Below, one piece after another: positions 1 to 6,537 of a stretch of DNA of 33,699 bases (the first letter of the stretch is position 1; each line of letters starts with the position of its first letter). This DNA is from an uncultured Chloroflexota bacterium. Its GTDB lineage: Bacteria > Chloroflexota > Chloroflexia > Chloroflexales > Chloroflexaceae. The notes under the pieces are model-generated. The model was not told the origin of the DNA. It searched no databases and saw only the letters and a program-made list of their open reading frames with translations. The stretch covers positions 1 through 33,699 of the forward strand of contig CAKZKA010000069.1 in NCBI GenBank assembly GCA_937120965.1, written 5' to 3'. The position numbers and the translations under genes were made by a program.

Positions 1-78
1 CGTCTTGCCGTGGTCCACGTGTCCAATCGTCCCGATGTTGACGTGCGGCTTGGTGCGCTCAAATTTCTGCTTGGCCAC
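1..78 (-). CDS. tuf: Elongation factor Tu, N-terminal fragment (runs off the window)
   Basis: The first 26 codons of EF-Tu, the GTPase that delivers aminoacyl-tRNA to the ribosome. The translation starts [19 protein letters not shown] and continues into the G1 P-loop GHVDHGKT, which is diagnostic. The start is GTG at 76-78, preceded by an AAGGAG Shine-Dalgarno at 86-91. The gene continues beyond the left edge. It is the last visible member of a tRNA-tuf unit read from a promoter near 538-566, with three tRNA genes upstream, so tRNA and EF-Tu are probably co-transcribed and the mRNA released by tRNA processing. Confidence 0.97.
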   Translation of the reverse strand, partial: MAKQKFERTKPHVNIGTIGHVDHGKT

Positions 79-112
79 TCCCGTGCTCCTTAAACTCTCA
101 ATAAAATGCGCC

Positions 113-139
113 GCTCGTGCCGGAAAAGCCGGCACGAGC
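113..139 (-). promoter_or_regulatory. Perfect 11-bp hairpin between tRNA-Thr(GGT) and tuf
   Basis: The arms GCTCGTGCCGG and CCGGCACGAGC pair perfectly around a 5-nt loop. In the direction of transcription the hairpin is followed after a few bases by a short TTTT run, then the tuf Shine-Dalgarno. It could be a partial terminator/attenuator that sets the tRNA to tuf ratio, or an RNase processing hairpin. The sequence does not decide between these. Confidence 0.6.
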
Positions 140-174
140 ATTTCAGCGCGGCACCCTCTCGGCCGCGCCACGTC

Positions 175-250
175 TGGAGCCTACGACGGGACTCGAACCC
201 GTGACCTCGTCTTTACCAAAGACGTGCTCTACCGGCTGAGCTACGTAGGC
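175..250 (-). tRNA. tRNA-Thr (anticodon GGT), CCA encoded
   Basis: On the minus strand the acceptor arms GCCTACG (244-250) and CGTAGGC (179-185) pair fully. The anticodon loop TTGGTAA gives anticodon GGT, reading ACC/ACU threonine codons. The T-arm is GGGTTCGAGTCCC. The CCA tail is encoded (175-177). It is the third tRNA of the cluster, closest to tuf. Confidence 0.97.
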
Positions 251-329
251 GCATGGCGAAGTGATCATCACAGGGGCCGGAGACGTGGACACACCGCTCC
301 GGTTTCTACCCTGTACGCTCACTTCGTTC

Positions 330-415
330 TGGTGGGCCGGGCAGGATTCGAACCTGCGAAGGCGTTAGCCAGCGATTTTACAGACCGCCCCGTTTGGCCA
401 CTTCGGTACCGACCC
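330..415 (-). tRNA. tRNA-Tyr (anticodon GTA), class II, CCA encoded
   Basis: The acceptor arms GGGTCGG (409-415) and CCGGCCC (334-340) pair with one G-U. The anticodon loop CTGTAAA gives GTA. A long variable arm (class II) is present between anticodon and T arms, as expected for bacterial tyrosine tRNA. The CCA is encoded at 330-332. Its 5' end lies only 8 bases from the 3' end of the upstream tRNA-Thr(TGT). Confidence 0.97.
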
Positions 416-423
416 AGAGCACC

Positions 424-499
424 TGGAGCCGACGCAGGGACTTGAACCCTGAACCGACGGTTTACAAAACCGTTGCTCTGCCAATTGAGCTACGCCGGC
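424..499 (-). tRNA. tRNA-Thr (anticodon TGT), CCA encoded
   Basis: The acceptor arms GCCGGCG (493-499) and CGTCGGC (428-434) pair with a single G-U. The anticodon loop TTTGTAA gives TGT, reading ACA/ACG. The D-arm AGCTCAATTGGCAGAGC and T-arm are intact and the CCA is encoded (424-426). It is the promoter-proximal gene of the tRNA-tuf unit. Confidence 0.97.
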
Positions 500-537
500 A
501 GCGGGCGCGCGGGAGCGCGCTGTTGTTCAGCCTGCTT

Positions 538-566
538 ATTGTAGCACGGAGGGGCGCTTTCTGCAA
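538..566 (-). promoter_or_regulatory. Promoter of the tRNA-tuf unit
   Basis: On the minus strand, TTGCAG (561-566), a 17-bp spacer and TACAAT (538-543) form a good sigma70-type promoter. The predicted start is near 531, about 30 bases before the first tRNA. A GC-rich inverted stretch (about 512-526) lies in the short leader. Confidence 0.75.
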
Positions 567-590
567 ATGAGCCGGACCCGCGCAACGTTC

Positions 591-620
591 TTGCGGCGGG
601 CAGGCGAATCCTGCTATGAT
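591..620 (+). promoter_or_regulatory. Promoter for the 658-2018 genes
   Basis: TTGCGG (591-596), an 18-bp spacer and TATGAT (615-620) form a sigma70-like promoter on the plus strand, divergent from the tRNA-tuf promoter. The predicted transcription start falls at about 627, which coincides with an ATG opening an 8-codon reading frame (627-653). Confidence 0.6.
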
Positions 621-657
621 GAACCTATGGCGCTGACCATCATCAGAATCTAAGCGT

Positions 658-993
658 ATGGATCTGCTGCGTCGCCTGTTCGCTGGTCGTGGCCGCACCG
701 GCCCGGATGACCACGCGCTGCACCTCTACGTGCGCTGCAGTCGCTGCGGCGCTCCGGTGCACGTGCGCATTCATCTGCTGAATGACTTCACCGTCGAGTA
801 CGACGACAACGAGCAGGTCAGCGGGTATCGCCTGCGCAAGGAGATTATGGACGCGCGCTGTTTCCGGCTGATCTACGCCGAACTGACCTTTGATGCCCAC
901 CGTCGTGAAGTGAGCCGCTCGATCGAGGGCGGCGAGTTTATCAGCCAGGAAGACTACGCGCGCCTGAGCGCGCCTTCCGCAGGAGCATCGTAA
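658..993 (+). CDS. Conserved hypothetical protein with a CxxC pair
   Basis: A 111-residue soluble protein of unrecognised function. An N-terminal basic segment (MDLLRRLFAGRGR) is followed by LYVRCSRCGAPVHVRIHLLNDF, with a CSRC pair that looks like half of a zinc or redox site. A third Cys occurs later (DARCFRLIY). Acidic and basic residues alternate in the C-terminal half, and the ending is rich in Ala and Ser. There is no clear Shine-Dalgarno before the ATG. It sits 3 bases upstream of a small membrane protein, so the two are probably translated from one mRNA and may act together. No function is proposed. Confidence 0.75.
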   Translation: MDLLRRLFAGRGRTGPDDHALHLYVRCSRCGAPVHVRIHLLNDFTVEYDDNEQVSGYRLRKEIMDARCFRLIYAELTFDAHRREVSRSIEGGEFISQEDYARLSAPSAGAS

Positions 994-995
994 GT

Positions 996-1376
996 ATGTC
1001 ACTCGCCTTTATTGTGTCGCTGTCCGTCAGCGCCATCCTTGGGGTTATCGGCGGGGCAGCCTTCCGCTGGACGTTTCCGGAACAGGCCTGGAACATTTTT
1101 ATCGCTACCTTTCTATGGACGCTGATGTCCGCTGCCGGCACGGCGATCGGGCGCTGCTCGCTGGAGCGCGTGCGCCGTGGCCAGTGGCGCCGGGGGCTCT
1201 GGATCGCCAATGTTCAGACCTTTCCCCTGACCACCGCCTTTTTGATCACCTCCGCCGTGGTCTCGGCGGGGAAGATCTTCGTTCCTGAGTTGCTGCCGAT
1301 CCTCTATGGTTGTACCCTGGTGGTAGCCCTTACCGCGGCGGTGCTGGGCGTGCTGGCTTCTCCGTATCGGAAGTAG
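996..1376 (+). CDS. Small integral membrane protein, hypothetical
   Basis: 126 residues with about four hydrophobic segments: roughly residues 3-24, 33-52, 72-92 and 97-120. A short basic loop (LERVRRGQWRRG) after the second segment suggests a cytoplasmic loop there. AGGAGC lies about 10 bases before the ATG at 996, overlapping the end of the upstream gene, so translation is probably coupled. The family was not recognised and no catalytic motif is visible. Confidence 0.75.
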   Translation: MSLAFIVSLSVSAILGVIGGAAFRWTFPEQAWNIFIATFLWTLMSAAGTAIGRCSLERVRRGQWRRGLWIANVQTFPLTTAFLITSAVVSAGKIFVPELLPILYGCTLVVALTAAVLGVLASPYRK

Positions 1377-1424
1377 CCTCCACGGTCGCATAGAGGAATC
1401 TCTCTGAGCGAGGGTTCGTTCTTC

Positions 1425-2018
1425 TTGCCCTCGATGGCGCGCAACCAGGTCGGGATGCCTATGGCACTGCTATCACTGGCCGAGTTAGTGGCGTTGCGCG
1501 AGACCTGGCAGGCCAGCGGGTTGCGCCTGGTGCTGACCAACGGGGTGTTCGATGTGCTCCACGCCGGGCATGTCGGCTACCTGGAGCAGGCGCGGGCGCT
1601 CGGCGACGTGCTGGTAGTGGCGCTCAACTCCGACGCCTCGACCCGGGCGATCAAAGGGCCGCTGCGCCCCATCATGCCGCAGGCCGAGCGCGCCGCAGTT
1701 CTCGGCGCCCTCCGGGTCGTGGATCACGTGACCCTCTTCGACCAGCCCACGGCTGAGGCCATCGTCAGGGCGCTGCGCCCCGACGTGTACGTCAAGGGCG
1801 GCGATTATGCCGCCTCTGACCACGCGCCCGACCTGGCGCGCCTGCCCGAAGCGCGAATCGTTGCGGCCCAGGGCGGACAGGTGGTTCTGCTGCCCTATGC
1901 CGCGGGGTTGTCAACCAGCGCGATTATTCAGCGCATTGTGGAGCGGTATGCGCACCAGGATGGCGACTTCAACCCCGAGGCGCACCCGGGGGAACCCGGG
2001 TTTCCCCACCTGCGGTGA
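1425..2018 (+). CDS. rfaE2: RfaE2-like nucleotidyltransferase (HldE C-domain type)
   Basis: This belongs to the cytidylyltransferase-like HxGH nucleotidyltransferases and is closest to the adenylyltransferase domain of HldE/RfaE, which activates D-glycero-beta-D-manno-heptose 1-phosphate with ATP. The signature LTNGVFDVLHAGHVGYL gives the HAGH nucleotide-binding motif near residues 47-50. VYVKGGDY and the GLSTSAIIQRI ending (equivalent of the ISTT motif) follow. The sugar substrate is not certain. In-frame ATGs at 1425, 1434, 1455 and 1461 are all possible starts; the conserved domain begins after 1461. The last ten or so codons and the TGA stop lie inside a dispersed palindromic repeat, so the C-terminal tail GEPGFPHLR is repeat-derived. 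Confidence 0.85.
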   Translation: MPSMARNQVGMPMALLSLAELVALRETWQASGLRLVLTNGVFDVLHAGHVGYLEQARALGDVLVVALNSDASTRAIKGPLRPIMPQAERAAVLGALRVVDHVTLFDQPTAEAIVRALRPDVYVKGGDYAASDHAPDLARLPEARIVAAQGGQVVLLPYAAGLSTSAIIQRIVERYAHQDGDFNPEAHPGEPGFPHLR

Positions 2019-2032
2019 GCCTGTCGAGCCGC
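1989..2032. repeat. Family A palindromic repeat overlapping the rfaE2 3' end
   Basis: Contains the 19-bp palindrome core (1989-2007) followed by the common tail ACCTGCGGTGAGCCTGTCGA. The tail carries the TGA used as stop codon by the nucleotidyltransferase gene. The same core-plus-tail is present at 4849, 30355 and 33327, and reversed near 33530-33576. Confidence 0.9.
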
Positions 2033-2053
2033 GTTTCTCCCAATAGAGGGTGT

Positions 2054-2072
2054 GGGAGGGAACAACCCTCCC
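2054..2072. terminator. Hairpin between convergent genes
   Basis: GGGAGGG-AACAA-CCCTCCC forms a perfect 7-bp stem between two convergent genes (stops at 2018 and 2118). There is no T-run, so it would be a weak or bidirectional terminator at best. Confidence 0.4.
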
Positions 2073-2117
2073 CTCTGACCTCTCGCATCGTTGTGCGGCA
2101 AAGCTGCACAGCATCTG

Positions 2118-3158
2118 CTAGAAAAACACCTTGGCCAGTTTCAGCACACCCTGGTTCCAGGGTACGCGGTGGGAGACGCCGGTGGCGTGCTTGAACTCGT
2201 CGAGGTGCTCGATGTACCAGCGGTAGTTGCGCACCAGAGCCTCTTTGTTTGAATACTTCGGCTTGAAGCCCAGCACCCGTTCGGCCTTCTCCACCGAGAC
2301 GAACGAGTCTTCGGTGACCGTGCCATAGGCCCATTTGTAGACCGGCGAGAGTTTGAGCCGCTCCAGTATCATCAGGGCCGCGGTCATCGGCGCGGCGGGA
2401 AAGGTGATGATCTTCTTGCCGAACCCTGCCGCATCGAGAACAGCCTGGAAGTCTTCTTTAATCGTCGTAAACTCTCTGGCCCCAATGTTGAAGGTGTCGT
2501 TGACCCGCTCGCGGTCGAGGGTGGCGCAGAGGTAGATGGCCTCGCAGAGATCTTCAACGTCGAGCAACTGGTAGCGGTTCTTACCGTTGCCGGGCAGGGG
2601 AAAGTGTTTGCCGTCCCTGGCCCAATCGTAGAGCATGGCAAAGATGCCGAGCCGTTCCGGGCCGATGAATGACTTCGGGCGGATGATCGGCACGCACATA
2701 CCCCGCGCGCGGTAGCTGAGGCAGAGTTCTTCGGCCCGTACTTTGGCCTCGCCGTAGGGTCCCACCCCGTCGAGCCTGTCGGTCTCAAGGAGCGGATGGT
2801 GGTCCGGAATGCCGTAGACGGCGGTAGTGGAGATATGGATGAAGCGTTCGACGCCATGCTCCAGGGCCGACTGGAGCACGTTGCGGGTGCCGTCAATGTC
2901 GGTGGAAAAGATGTCGGCAGGTTTGTAGAGCGGCAGGGCCGCCGCGGTATGCACCACCTGGTCCACCCCTTGCATAGCCCGGTCCACGGCTGCGCGGTCG
3001 CGGATGTCGCCGGTGTGCACGTCAACGCGGGCGCGTTCGGGGTAGTCGAAGGGGGCGATATCGAGGGAGCGGACACGGTGACCACGGTTGAGGAGGTAGC
3101 GCGCGAGGTTGATACCCAGGAACCCGGCGCCGCCGGTGATCAGGAAGGTTTTACTCAT
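2118..3158 (-). CDS. NAD-dependent epimerase/dehydratase family protein
   Basis: 346-residue extended short-chain dehydrogenase. It starts [19 protein letters not shown] with the Rossmann GxxGxxG motif at about residues 9-15. A Thr/Ser-rich strand ISTTAVYG and the catalytic pair YGEAK (Tyr-x-x-x-Lys) follow, which is typical of sugar-nucleotide epimerases and 3-beta-hydroxysteroid-dehydrogenase-like enzymes. The substrate cannot be read from the sequence. The start at 3156-3158 is chosen because the Rossmann fold begins there; upstream in-frame codons are low-complexity and not protein-like. The Shine-Dalgarno is weak. It is convergent with the RfaE2-like gene, and both could serve surface-glycan synthesis, though that is only inference. 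Confidence 0.88.
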   Translation of the reverse strand: MSKTFLITGGAGFLGINLARYLLNRGHRVRSLDIAPFDYPERARVDVHTGDIRDRAAVDRAMQGVDQVVHTAAALPLYKPADIFSTDIDGTRNVLQSALEHGVERFIHISTTAVYGIPDHHPLLETDRLDGVGPYGEAKVRAEELCLSYRARGMCVPIIRPKSFIGPERLGIFAMLYDWARDGKHFPLPGNGKNRYQLLDVEDLCEAIYLCATLDRERVNDTFNIGAREFTTIKEDFQAVLDAAGFGKKIITFPAAPMTAALMILERLKLSPVYKWAYGTVTEDSFVSVEKAERVLGFKPKYSNKEALVRNYRWYIEHLDEFKHATGVSHRVPWNQGVLKLAKVFF

Positions 3159-3255
3159 TGTTCGGGTCGCAGTGCTATGAATGGCGTATCTGGTTGAGCC
3201 CATAGGGGCAGGGTTCAGACGGGTGGAGGGCTTCGCTCGCCCCGCACCCTTTCCA

Positions 3256-3318
3256 CGGCGTGGGCGGCTGAGGGCTGCCTCCTCCGGCTGCCGGGTGGGC
3301 GACGCCTGCCCCACGCCG
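3256..3318. other. GC-rich stem-loop in the 3159-3359 gap
   Basis: CGGCGTGGGC (3256-3265) can pair with GCCCCACGCCG (3308-3318) with one bulge, enclosing further short stems. It lies between two minus-strand genes and may be a transcript-end structure. No other feature was seen in this 201-bp gap. Confidence 0.3.
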
Positions 3319-3359
3319 CGCGGACGGTTGGCTGTTGACTATGGGCAGCAGATGCTGCG

Positions 3360-4616
3360 CTACTCACTTTGCTGGAGGAGGGCGCGCATCATTCCGCCGC
3401 GCCCAATTATACCCAACAATCGCTGCTCTGCATCCACGACGGCGAGACGGTCCACGCGGGCTTCAAGGAGACGCCGGGCGGCCTCGATCAGGCTGGTTTG
3501 GGGCGTAATCGCGGGGGGAGGGGGGGTGCACAGGTCGGCGCAGCGGCGTCCGGCGCCGGGCAGGGGCGCCACCGGCGGCGCGGGTTGGCTCAGCGCCGCG
3601 ATGAGGGCGGCGCGTTCGGCGCCGGCCAGGTGCTGCAACGCGCTGGCGAGGTCGAGCGCGCCGACGATACGGCCATCGTCCACCACCAGGAGCGGTTGCT
3701 CTGGAGTGGCCAGCAGGTGAGCCAGGGCCTGGTCGAGGCTCAGGTCGGCGGGAACGCTGGGGGCGGGTTGGAGCATGAGCGCGACACTGGTGGGCGGCTC
3801 AACATCGCGCACGCCGGAGGACGCGCTGGCGGCGTGCTCAACCGCAGCGCGGAGGATCTCACTCTGGCCGATGAGGCCGACGAGCATCCCGGCGCGGTCG
3901 ATCACCGGCAGGTGCTCGTGCCCCCACTCCACCAGACTGACAATCGCCTGGGGAACGGCCACGCTGATGCTGACCCCGCAGGGGTCAACGCGCATAACCT
4001 GACGGGCAGTGCGCGTGTCGAGGGGGGCGAGGGTCAGGTCACGCTCCTCGGGGGTGAGCAGGTCGAGGAGGCCGAGGGGCAGGCGCAGCCCGGCGCGGTA
4101 GCGCAGATCGGACGCGGCGATCACCCCGGCGAGGCGTCCGGCGTCGTCACGCACCGGCAGGGTCGCAATACCGGCGGCGCGCATCGTCGCCAGGACCTGG
4201 CGCAGCGGCGCGTCAGCGCCAACCGCGGGGGCAGGGCGGCGCATCACATCGCCAACCGTGCGGTCGGCGGCAAAGGGGCCGCCAGCGCGCAGCCCGCCGC
4301 GGTAGACGGTGACCTCCTCCAGAGTAACCAGGGCCTCGCCGATCAGTTCCTCGAGCAGCGGCAACAGCCGCGCGACGCGCTCGGCGCGATCCACCCACTC
4401 CACTACCACGGGTTGATGGCGATCGGGGCGCTCGGGAACGGCGGGACGGAAGCGCTGGCCCGGCCCGAAGCCCCCCAACCCCTGAAGAGCCGTAGCGCCG
4501 GTAGCGCCCAGGTGGCGCAACTCTTCGAGCAACGCCAGATAGCGCGCCTCGCCTTTCCACAGGTCATCGCGCCGCATGTAGATGCGCACGCGCTGGACGC
4601 TATCGCCGCCGGCCAT
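3360..4616 (-). CDS. DUF190 domain fused to four CBS domains
   Basis: 418 residues. The N-terminal ~105 residues match the DUF190 pattern, a PII-like ferredoxin fold: RVRIYMRRDDLWKGEARYLALLEELRHLGATGATALQG, then VVVEWVDRAERVARLLPLLEELI and a VTVYRGG strand. Two clear CBS repeats follow at about 118-178 (GDVMRR...LPVRDDAGRLAGVI) and 200-260 (RQVMRVDP...LPVIDRAGMLVGLI). Two more divergent CBS units lie at about 285-335 and 358-415. CBS pairs usually bind adenine nucleotides, so this is probably a cytoplasmic nucleotide-responsive regulator; the target is unknown. The ATG at 4614-4616 is preceded by GGAGGAAGG. The free-standing DUF190 genes known next to crcB fluoride channels are similar, but no crcB is in this window. 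Confidence 0.88.
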   Translation of the reverse strand: MAGGDSVQRVRIYMRRDDLWKGEARYLALLEELRHLGATGATALQGLGGFGPGQRFRPAVPERPDRHQPVVVEWVDRAERVARLLPLLEELIGEALVTLEEVTVYRGGLRAGGPFAADRTVGDVMRRPAPAVGADAPLRQVLATMRAAGIATLPVRDDAGRLAGVIAASDLRYRAGLRLPLGLLDLLTPEERDLTLAPLDTRTARQVMRVDPCGVSISVAVPQAIVSLVEWGHEHLPVIDRAGMLVGLIGQSEILRAAVEHAASASSGVRDVEPPTSVALMLQPAPSVPADLSLDQALAHLLATPEQPLLVVDDGRIVGALDLASALQHLAGAERAALIAALSQPAPPVAPLPGAGRRCADLCTPPPPAITPQTSLIEAARRLLEARVDRLAVVDAEQRLLGIIGRGGMMRALLQQSE

Positions 4617-4786
4617 CGCCTTCCTCCTGGAGGCGTTTATGCCAACTGAAACTGCCGGATACGCGCCGTGGCCGGAGCGCTCCAGAACGCCACAGCTCTC
4701 CTATGTGCCTGCACCGCCGGCGCAGGGAGAGGTGAGGCAGCCAGGCCCCTGTGCCCCTCGCCGGCAACCGGACGGCAGCGCCGATC

Positions 4787-4818
4787 GGCAGTCCGAAATC
4801 TACGATCCGCAATTATAG
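4787..4818. repeat. Family E 'AAATCTAC' element, copy 1
   Basis: GGCAGTCCGAAATCTACGAT followed by CCGCAATTATAG. It matches the copies at 16069-16103 and 24912-24956. It lies in the 593-bp gap 4617-5209, which holds this element, two family A palindromes and the promoter and leader of the FHA gene. Confidence 0.6.
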
Positions 4819-4848
4819 CACGGCGAGCGCCGCGCCCGTCCTGCTATC

Positions 4849-4975
4849 GGGGAAACCGGGTTTCCCCACCTGCGGTGAGCCTGTCGAACCGCGCCCCTGC
4901 CTGCTGGGGCGCCAGGCGCCCCCAACAGTGGTGGGGGGAGGGGGAAACCAGGTTTCCCCACGCCCCCGCCCACGG
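4849..4975. repeat. Family A repeat pair
   Basis: Two 19-bp palindromes (4849-4867 and 4941-4959). The first is followed by the tail ACCTGCGGTGAGCCTGTCGA. The spacer between them, CCCCTGCCTGCTGGGGCGCC and following bases, resembles the spacer in the 30355-30465 and 33485-33558 copies. So the composite is a mosaic unit of about 115 bp rather than an isolated palindrome. Confidence 0.85.
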
Positions 4976-5019
4976 GAGTGGCAAGCCCTCCCATTTCGGG
5001 GCATCGGGGCGATCCCGAC

Positions 5020-5049
5020 TTGACATACAGGGGTAAAGAGTGTTACAAC
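5020..5049 (+). promoter_or_regulatory. Promoter of the FHA gene
   Basis: TTGACA (5020-5025), an 18-bp spacer and TACAAC (5044-5049). It predicts a transcript start near 5056 and a 5' leader of about 150 nt before the ATG at 5210. Confidence 0.55.
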
Positions 5050-5084
5050 AGACGCAACATCAATTATCCCGAGGTAAAAATGAA

Positions 5085-5134
5085 GGAAGGCCGGGTCCCC
5101 CAACCTCTGCCTGAGGGGAGGACCAGACCCTTCC
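5085..5134 (+). promoter_or_regulatory. Nested hairpin in the FHA gene leader
   Basis: Three nested helices: GGAAGG/CCTTCC (5085-5090 with 5129-5134), GGTCC/GGACC (5094-5098 with 5120-5124) and CCTC/GAGG (5104-5107 with 5113-5116). The structure lies in the predicted 5' untranslated leader. No known riboswitch class was recognised. Confidence 0.35.
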
Positions 5135-5209
5135 GTGGGTACTCCACTGCATCCGGGTGGTGTGCGGCAGCGTCGCATGCCGATTTTCTAACAGCACACA
5201 GGCACGCGT

Positions 5210-5587
5210 ATGACAAAGTCACTCTCGCTGATCGGGATCTCCGGCTCCCGCGTGGGCCAGTCCATCGTCTTCTCGGCGCGCAGCACAATCCTGGGCACCG
5301 ATCCAGAGTGCGGGGTGGTGTTCCAGGATCGGCTGATCCTCCCCCGCCACGCAGAGTTCCGCGCAGCCCTGGGACGCTGGTTCGTCGTCTCTCTGGACCC
5401 GCGGGCGGCGATCTTCGTCAACGGCCAGCCGGTCACCGGGCAGCAACGGGTAGAGCACGGCAGCCTGATCACCCTGGGGGCCACGACCTTCAGGGCCGTG
5501 ATCGGGGAGCTTGAGCGTGCCGTTGGTGAGACACACGTCCACACTCCGACCGAGTCACAGGGCCGCGAGGACTGGTGGCGGGATTAG
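5210..5587 (+). CDS. FHA-fold protein with altered phosphothreonine-site residues
   Basis: 125 residues, almost entirely one forkhead-associated (FHA) domain. Visible landmarks are the strand LSLIGISGSRVGQSIVFS, then TILGTDPECGVVF, LPRHAEFR, RWFVVSLDPRAAIFVNGQPV and GSLITLGATTFRAV. In a standard FHA domain the first motif reads G-R and the second S-x-x-H. Here the Gly is followed by Thr (LGT), and the Ser position of SRxHA is Pro (PRHA). Phosphothreonine binding may therefore be lost or changed. It is a stand-alone FHA without a fused effector. A kinase partner is not nearby. Convergent with the SRPBCC gene across a tandem repeat. Confidence 0.85.
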   Translation: MTKSLSLIGISGSRVGQSIVFSARSTILGTDPECGVVFQDRLILPRHAEFRAALGRWFVVSLDPRAAIFVNGQPVTGQQRVEHGSLITLGATTFRAVIGELERAVGETHVHTPTESQGREDWWRD

Positions 5588-5826
5588 AGGGTCGCTGCCA
5601 GGCCACGCTGATCTGTTAGAACGAAAACAGGCGCGGGGAGGGCAGCGCCCTCCCCACAATTTCCTGTTTCTTCGCAACGCTGCATGCCGGGCGCGCAGCG
5701 GCGTGAGGGTCGTCACCGGGCCACGCTGATCCGTTAGAACGAAAACAGGCGCGGGGAGGGCGCCGCCCTCCCCGCAACTTTCCGTTGCTTCGGAACGCTG
5801 CACGCCGGGCGCGCAGCGGCGTAAGG
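5587..5826. repeat. 118-bp tandem duplication with two terminator-like hairpins
   Basis: Two near-identical units start at 5587 and 5705. Each carries CCACGCTGATC-GTTAGAACG, then GAAAACAGGCGC, a hairpin and a CGCGCAGCGGCGT end. The hairpins are perfect 9-bp stems, GGGGAGGGC/GCCCTCCCC, at 5635-5655 and 5753-5773. The repeat fills the gap between the convergent FHA and SRPBCC genes and could terminate both transcripts, although a T-run is lacking. Confidence 0.85.
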
Positions 5827-5831
5827 TTGGC

Positions 5832-6407
5832 CTATCCAGCCCCGACGGCCCAGGTGTAGAAATCGCGGGCGATGTTGCGGGTAAAGCCGTTGATCATATG
5901 CGTCATCTTGAACTCCATCGAACGCTCGCCGAGCGTTTGAAGGAAACTGGTCGGCATGAACCGCAGCACGCTGGGGATGGGAATACTCAGTTCGATCTCC
6001 ACACTGTATTCGACCATGGTCCCGCCGGGTTCGGGGAAGAAGGCGGCCTCGGCGCAGAGCGCGCCGGGAAAGGCCAGCCCTGACAGGGAGTGTTTCGGGC
6101 CGTCGCTGGCCGGGACAATGCGGATTACCTGCCCGGGGTCAGCCTGCAAGTGCAGGTCAAAGATCGCCGCCATACTGTGCCCGTGGCCATCGGTGGCGCC
6201 GACGATCAGCCGGTACCGCTCAGGGCCGTACCCGTGGCAATCCAGAGCATCGGGCAGCAGGCGGAAGACTGCTGGCACATCGAGGAAGTACTCGTAGGCC
6301 AGGTCGAGCGGCGCCGCAAAATGGAAAGTGTGGCTCACCTGCCCGCCCAGGTCAATGTATCGCTGCTCTGTGGTGATTGCTGGATTGGCAGAGCGCAACG
6401 GCTGCAT
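5832..6407 (-). CDS. SRPBCC/START-like protein (DUF1997 type)
   Basis: 191 residues with the layout of a helix-grip lipid-binding fold: VSHTFHFAAPLDLAYEYFLDVPAVFRLLPD at the N-terminal side, beta strands such as YRLIVGATDGHGHSMAAIFDL and MVEYSVEIELSIPIPSVLRF, and a long C-terminal helix (FLQTLGERSMEFKMTHMINGFTRNIARDFYTW). This resembles DUF1997 proteins of phototrophs. A ligand is not identifiable. The ATG at 6405-6407 follows GAGGAG. Its promoter (6493-6521) faces away from that of the coiled-coil protein gene and has a perfect palindrome over the start site. Confidence 0.75.
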   Translation of the reverse strand: MQPLRSANPAITTEQRYIDLGGQVSHTFHFAAPLDLAYEYFLDVPAVFRLLPDALDCHGYGPERYRLIVGATDGHGHSMAAIFDLHLQADPGQVIRIVPASDGPKHSLSGLAFPGALCAEAAFFPEPGGTMVEYSVEIELSIPIPSVLRFMPTSFLQTLGERSMEFKMTHMINGFTRNIARDFYTWAVGAG

Positions 6408-6472
6408 ACGAGACTCCTCGCTAGCCCGGGCAGCGCAGAAACACTGGCCCTGGAAGGAACTCTTGCATATAT

Positions 6473-6485
6473 GTCACCGGGTGAC
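6473..6485. promoter_or_regulatory. 13-bp palindrome over the predicted start site of the SRPBCC gene
   Basis: GTCACC-G-GGTGAC is a perfect palindrome. It lies just downstream of the minus-strand -10 hexamer, where a repressor would block initiation. The cognate regulator is unknown. Confidence 0.45.
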
Positions 6486-6492
6486 CGATTTG

Positions 6493-6521
6493 AGTATAGC
6501 ACCCGCGGCGCTGTTTTGCAA
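6493..6521 (-). promoter_or_regulatory. Promoter of the SRPBCC gene
   Basis: On the minus strand TTGCAA (6516-6521), a 17-bp spacer and TATACT (6493-6498). The start site is predicted near 6486, giving a leader of about 80 nt. Confidence 0.65.
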
Positions 6522-6537
6522 CATAAGCAATGATGCG

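Noticed and set aside
251-329. Missing tRNA-Gly between Tyr and Thr(GGT)
   Set aside because: No cloverleaf or T-arm consensus can be formed in these 79 bases.
1722-1735. GGATCACGTGACCC as a second parS site
   Set aside because: Only the CACGTG core matches, and it lies inside the RfaE2-like coding sequence.
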